A DNA stretch of 64,000 bases, from assembly GCA_034687125.1 (NCBI GenBank), contig JAQGBZ010000351.1, forward strand, positions 1-64,000, in the 5' to 3' direction. The translations under genes were made by a program, and so were the position numbers. Shown piece after piece: positions 59,773 to 64,000 of the stretch. Under the pieces are notes generated by a model. That model had not been told where the DNA came from. It saw only the letters and a list, made by a program, of their open reading frames with translations, and ran no database searches. The stretch is from Neelides folsomi (Eukaryota > Arthropoda > Collembola > Neelipleona > Neelidae). The stretch's first letter is position 1. Each line of letters opens with the position of its first letter.

Positions 59773-60924
59773 TCTAATTATCTTTTTCTTTATCTAAAAT
59801 TATTGGTTTATTTCAAATGAAGATGTTTTTTAAAATGAAAGTCAAACGGAAATCTTCTATTTTTGAAATCAACTACTTATTTATCAAGTGGAGACTTTGG
59901 GGACAAATTCGTTCCTTCTGTTGTTCTCTCAGTTCTACCTTAAAGAATGAATTAAATAAAATAATATTCAATTCCTATAATACCAAAGAACTTAATACCC
60001 ATATGAAAAAATACTTATTATATACATATGTACAGGGTTGGCCATAAGTATCTTTCTTTTTTATACGATTGTATAATATACATATTTAAAAAAGAAAGAT
60101 ATATAGGCCCACCCTGTATGGTACATAGGAGTTTCCTTTAACCCTAGAAGATTAAAATATAAATAGACGGTAAAAAGGTGTTGGTTTACCTTTTGAGAGA
60201 CAACTTCTTAAAACTAATTTTCTTAGTAAGTTGTCCAAACTAATCCGTTCTATTTTTCATTTATTGTTTAACCTTAATTGATCATATGTGTATGATTGAT
60301 ATGGAACATTGTTTATATGTATTAGGAATAAAATAAAATATTCAATATGTATTATAGCTATCTATTTATGTATACAAGGTATGAATATTATATGTGCATT
60401 TCATGTGAAAAACCTTAAACATAATTTCATATAATTTTTAAGTCAAATTGAATAGCAAAGGATTTATTAAATCCGTTTACGACTAGATTTAATTTTTGAA
60501 CAATTTGGACAATTTTACATAATGTTCATATACATGTTTGTATAATAAATTCCAAATTATTGAAAAAGTATTATTAGTATGAAAGTTCATCTTTAAAAAT
60601 AACCCCCCTTGTATCTGTTGTGTATCTCTTACGAACTTACGACTCTTAACATCCCCCGTTTAAATTCCTCCCCCAATGTAAAAAGTCAAATGAAACATGT
60701 ATTAAGATAGAGGATGGAAAAACTCCCACGATTCCTCCCACAACATTTGACACCGAATTGGAATTTAAAATTAGAATTCTCAACCTCTGGATCATTTTCA
60801 CTTCCTCACTTGGAAATCTCAATTCTTCCCCATACACATTTCCTATCAAATTAGAATTTAAATCTCTACATTTTCTCTCATATTGATATTCTTACATATT
60901 TGTATATTTAGTGAAAGATTAATA
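59773..60924. other. Intergenic with a MITE copy
   Basis: Upstream of the truncated paralogue (-) and of the small gene at 60925 (+). Contains the palindromic element at 60031-60118; otherwise nothing recognised. Confidence 0.5.
60031..60118. mobile_element. Short palindromic MITE, copy 2
   Basis: Flanked by TA. It begins CAGGGTTGGCCATAAG, contains TCTTTCTTTTTTATACGATT and the complementary AAAAAAGAAAGATATATAGG, and ends GGCCCACCCTG. Same family as 41776-41852. Confidence 0.75.
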
Positions 60925-61310
60925 ATGTCGTTGAAGCCAGAATTGAAGAAAACTTTAATGGAGATTTTAAAGAAAGAAGGAACGCCGCCCATTACGGACA
61001 AAGCATTCAATTTCATGTGGGATCATTTCAAATTAGCTCAACCATCCGTTGTAACTTCTTCAACTGGTCATTTTAATTAATTTAATTAATTAATTTAATT
61101 TATTCATTGATGGTTAAAATTCACTGTTTTCATACGATGATTGATTTAGAGATTAAAACAATCGTGGAAGGAAACATTTGGACCAATTTGGAATTCGAAT
61201 TGACCAAATCCGGAATTTCAGCGAGCAATGCAAAAACAACAATTGGGAGACTAAAGAAAAAGTTTAATGAAAATCCTTCGGCCAGCGACATCAAACTCAT
61301 GCTGAAATAA
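60925..61310 (+). CDS. Small protein of unknown function (100 aa)
   Basis: Exons 60925-61066 and 61150-61310, phase 1, give 100 aa. The protein is Lys-rich and looks helical throughout: MSLKPELKKTLMEILKKEGT at the start, TIGRLKKKFNENPSASDIKL near the end. No signal peptide, membrane span or known motif. The donor ACTG|GTCATT is weak, so the model could be wrong; alternatively exon 1 alone would end 14 codons later at the stop near 61078. I do not recognise a family. Confidence 0.45.
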
Positions 61311-61712
61311 TTTATAAAGAAATTGAGGATTAAACAAAATAACAACTTTCAACTTTGCCCAATTTATTGAAACATTCATCTATCATTTTATTATTTTTAT
61401 TGTAAAAACGATCAAGTTATTATTCTCGATTTTAATTTTTCAAATGCCGTTTGATTTCATTCATTTTCTCATATTCTCATTATTACATAATACATATAAA
61501 TATATTTACGAGTACACAAAGAACAGATATACCATTACCATTATTATATTATATGTAACTGATTATTATTGGTATTCAATTCACTAATTTAATTACTAAG
61601 GATTTTTTTAAATTTTAATATTTCTCAATGAAAATGAAATATTTGAAATTCTTTTTTATTAAATAGTGAGAATATTAATCAAACAATTGGATGTAATTTT
61701 GGTCCACGCGTT
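61311..61712. other. Intergenic
   Basis: AT-rich spacer, probably including the promoter of the second F-box/LRR-like gene. Confidence 0.45.
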
Positions 61713-63721
61713 ATGGAAGATCCATCAAGATTGGATGAACAAGAAACGGAAGATTTCTGCAGTTCAATTTCATTCGCTCAAAATGAAAATCCTTTTTATT
61801 ACTTGCCAGTAAAATTAAATATTAATGAACCATTATTGCAATAAAATAATTAACATTTTAAGTAATTGACAATTAAATATTTATAATTTAATTTAAACAA
61901 AAGGTCATCCGGGAGATTCTCAAGCAGTTCGCCACAATCAATCCAATTTTAAGATTCCGTTTGATCAGCCAAGAATGGAAGGATGAGGTTGACTACATCC
62001 TGCGAAAACGATTTTTAAACCGCCCGGTTCGATTCAACACAGGGAAAGAAATGGAAAGATACACCGAGGTCTTTAAAGACAATCAGCTTTTCAAGTTCAT
62101 CATAATCAGTTTGGACAAATACTTAATTGCGGATGACAAGGGGAATAACATTAACAAGACATATTCAAATTTCGCCATACTCATCGGACCCAAAATCAAA
62201 ATCCTCGATTTCTCATCGCTCAGATTCCATTCAAATGAATTGCGGGAAAATCGTCGGACTCCCAGACTTTTCAACATCGCTTACCTTCAAAAAGTTCTGT
62301 TCGAGGATTTTCCTCACATTGTTCGATTCATCTTCCACGACGTTTCTTTTCCCATGGCCCAGAGAGAGAAAACTATCGATGGGAAATTTAAAGATTCTGA
62401 GAAACATTCGGGGAAATTGAATTCATTGAATCATCTTCACTTTGAATATTGTGGAAAGAAACGGAATCATTTTTTGTTGTCGGAACTGGTAATGGAACTT
62501 TGTCCAAATGTTGGGATAATTACTGTGGTGAAGCCAAAAGCCCCAATTTCATTAATCCAACAATCTTCTGTGATCATTCCACAAGTTTTGAAAAATATTT
62601 CAAAATTCGCACCGCAAGTCAGAAACCTCATCTTTATGGAGAATTCAAAAACCATCAGGAGATCGGGATTTCGATTTAGAAATTTCCACTATCCGGTTAC
62701 AGGAGCGGAGGAATACATCAATCTCAACATCAAAACTCTCGTTTTTGAAGATTATCTGTAAATATTTAATTATTAATTAAATTATTAATTATAAAAAGTT
62801 AATTATTAATTAAATAAATTAATTATAACCAATAAATAAATTACCATTAATTATTATAATTAATAATTTTATATTTCCAGTTTAACACGACGTCAGGAAG
62901 AATCAAGATGGAATTTTATAAAGAATTTGACTCCTTTGGCCAAAACTGTCCAAGAACTTTCATTCAAAGCCCTTGGTTTCCTTCGACTCGATTTTCTCTT
63001 CGATTTTGCAAATTTGGTCCATAATTCCGAAAGTTTTATTCCCACAAAATTCGCAAATGTGAAAATCTTGGACATTCAATTTGATCGTCAAAAAATCCCC
63101 ATCAGAATTGTGAACAAAATCTCGGCCCAATTTCCATCGCTCGAGGAATTCACAACCAATCTGTTTCCAATCACTGACGCTGAAAATGTCCGACCAGCTT
63201 TGAACCTCCGGAAACTTAAATTCCAATTTGGCCCTTTGGGAAGAACCGAAATTGAAGAACTTCAATCTTTCGGCGTTTTGATTCGAACTTTGGCCCCCAA
63301 ACTGGAACAAATTGAAATCGAGAGGAAAATGATCACAGAGAGATCCATTCAAAGTCAGTTGCTTGCATACGCCTACTTTTACTGGTTGGGACAAAATTGG
63401 GGAGAATTGAAGAAATTCAAAATGACGATGTTTGGAGACTTCGTTTGGAGAAAAGGACAAATTGAAAAATATCTGGGAATTGAATCCTTGTCTGATCTCA
63501 CCGACCAGGACGGCAACTTTACAACGGGCGAAATCACAAACTTCAATTTCCCGCCTCGTTATTGGACATCTTTGTTTAATGTCGGACTGAGAGGGGTCAG
63601 AGTTCAAAATATCTTCAACCAACTCAAGGACACTTTCCCAAAACTCAACTCCCAAAATTTGAATCGATTCAATTCCTTCAAAAGATTCGTCAGAGAGATG
63701 AAAAACCAAAGAGGAAATTAA
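61713..63721 (+). CDS. F-box/LRR-like protein, paralogue of the 10.9-kb gene
   Basis: Exons 61713-61808, 61904-62757 and 62881-63721 (phases 0 and 2) give 596 aa. A short acidic leader (MEDPSRLDEQETED) ends in LP, then the second exon begins VIREILKQFATINPILRFRL followed by SQEWKDEV, a degenerate F-box. The remainder has irregular LRR-like segments: FEDFPHIVRFIF, VQELSFKALG, FPSLEEFTT. Matches to the 10865 gene include (I/L)FEDFP, SKFAPQV / SKYASQV and the third-exon start W.F......T..ELxF. Intron phases are identical. It lacks the MGC lipidation leader of that copy. Presumed SCF substrate receptor; substrate unknown. Confidence 0.65.
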
Positions 63722-64000
63722 ACTAATTTCAGATCAAGTCCACCAAACGAAATTTTAATTAAAAATTATTTATTTTATAAATATGCTGCAGTAAGATTTC
63801 AAATTGTTAAATAATACTCAATCCAATTTAAGGAATGTAAATATTGATTAAATCAATTAAATCAACTGATTGTCAATGTCTCGATATTAATGCCACAATT
63901 AATAAAAAAATATAATTTTTCATTTTTGAAATACAATATGGAATTTTTTATTTATTTAAACAATTTTCAATTACATATATCCATTAATTATAAATCATTA
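63722..64000. other. Downstream flank, AT-rich
   Basis: AATAAA at 63900-63905 may be the polyadenylation signal of the F-box/LRR gene. No further gene begins in the window. Confidence 0.45.

Noticed and set aside
60646-60849. Minus-strand 67-codon open frame
   Set aside because: No homology sensed; lies in the presumed promoter of the small gene at 60925.
1-64000. tRNA genes, rRNA genes, bacterial operons or viral genes
   Set aside because: None seen; no convincing tRNA cloverleaf with internal A and B boxes was found by eye, though a tRNAscan run would be decisive.

Overview
The window is eukaryotic nuclear DNA: AT-rich, with genes split by short GT..AG introns (mostly about 60-300 bp) and AT-rich spacers. 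The gene content points to an arthropod: ZAD-type C2H2 zinc-finger proteins, a methuselah-like GPCR, a sigma-like glutathione S-transferase, a modular CCP/serine protease and tandem chemoreceptor-like 7TM genes. A springtail or another early hexapod is my guess; that is inference, not proof.

Layout. 0.6-2.2 kb: ZAD protein with one C-terminal finger. 3.05-5.44 kb (-): heparan sulfate glucuronyl C5-epimerase. 6.3-8.8 kb: ZAD protein with about nine fingers. 9.1-10.5 kb: hairpin membrane protein with an acidic tail. 10.9-13.0 kb: F-box/LRR-like protein, with a distant paralogue of the same three-exon structure at 61.7-63.7 kb. 14.0-15.1 kb: arylamine N-acetyltransferase family. 15.7-17.5 kb: xylose-2-phosphatase (PXYLP1)-like enzyme. 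18.8-21.5 kb: dead Mutator-like transposon. 22.0-24.0 kb: third ZAD protein. 25.1-26.0 kb: acidic chromodomain protein. 28.0-33.4 kb: two duplicated chemoreceptor-like genes with identical exon lengths, separated by a transposase relic. 34.1-40.1 kb: roughly 6 kb foldback-type transposon carrying a decayed multi-exon gene that ends in a cysteine-protease-like segment. 40.9-43.9 kb: methuselah-like GPCR. 44.3-45.0 kb: small secretory/membrane protein. 45.2-46.1 kb (-): GST. 47.0-52.1 kb: a cluster of four Thr/Ser-rich cell-surface or secreted proteins in two pairs, one with an in-frame stop. 52.4-52.6 kb: a U1 snRNA gene. 53.1-53.6 kb: a 495-bp foldback element with an intact 8-bp target duplication. 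54.06-57.5 kb (-): modular serine protease; 58.5-59.8 kb (-): its paralogue without a protease domain. 60.9-61.3 kb: a 100-aa unknown.

Functional threads. Two enzymes act on glycosaminoglycans: the HS epimerase and the linkage-region xylose phosphatase. The 47-60 kb region is a fast-evolving extracellular-protein neighbourhood shaped by duplication, partial copying, gene-conversion-like identity and small transposons. Intron phases were checked arithmetically for all multi-exon models listed as CDS; those spans include introns and the evidence gives the exons.
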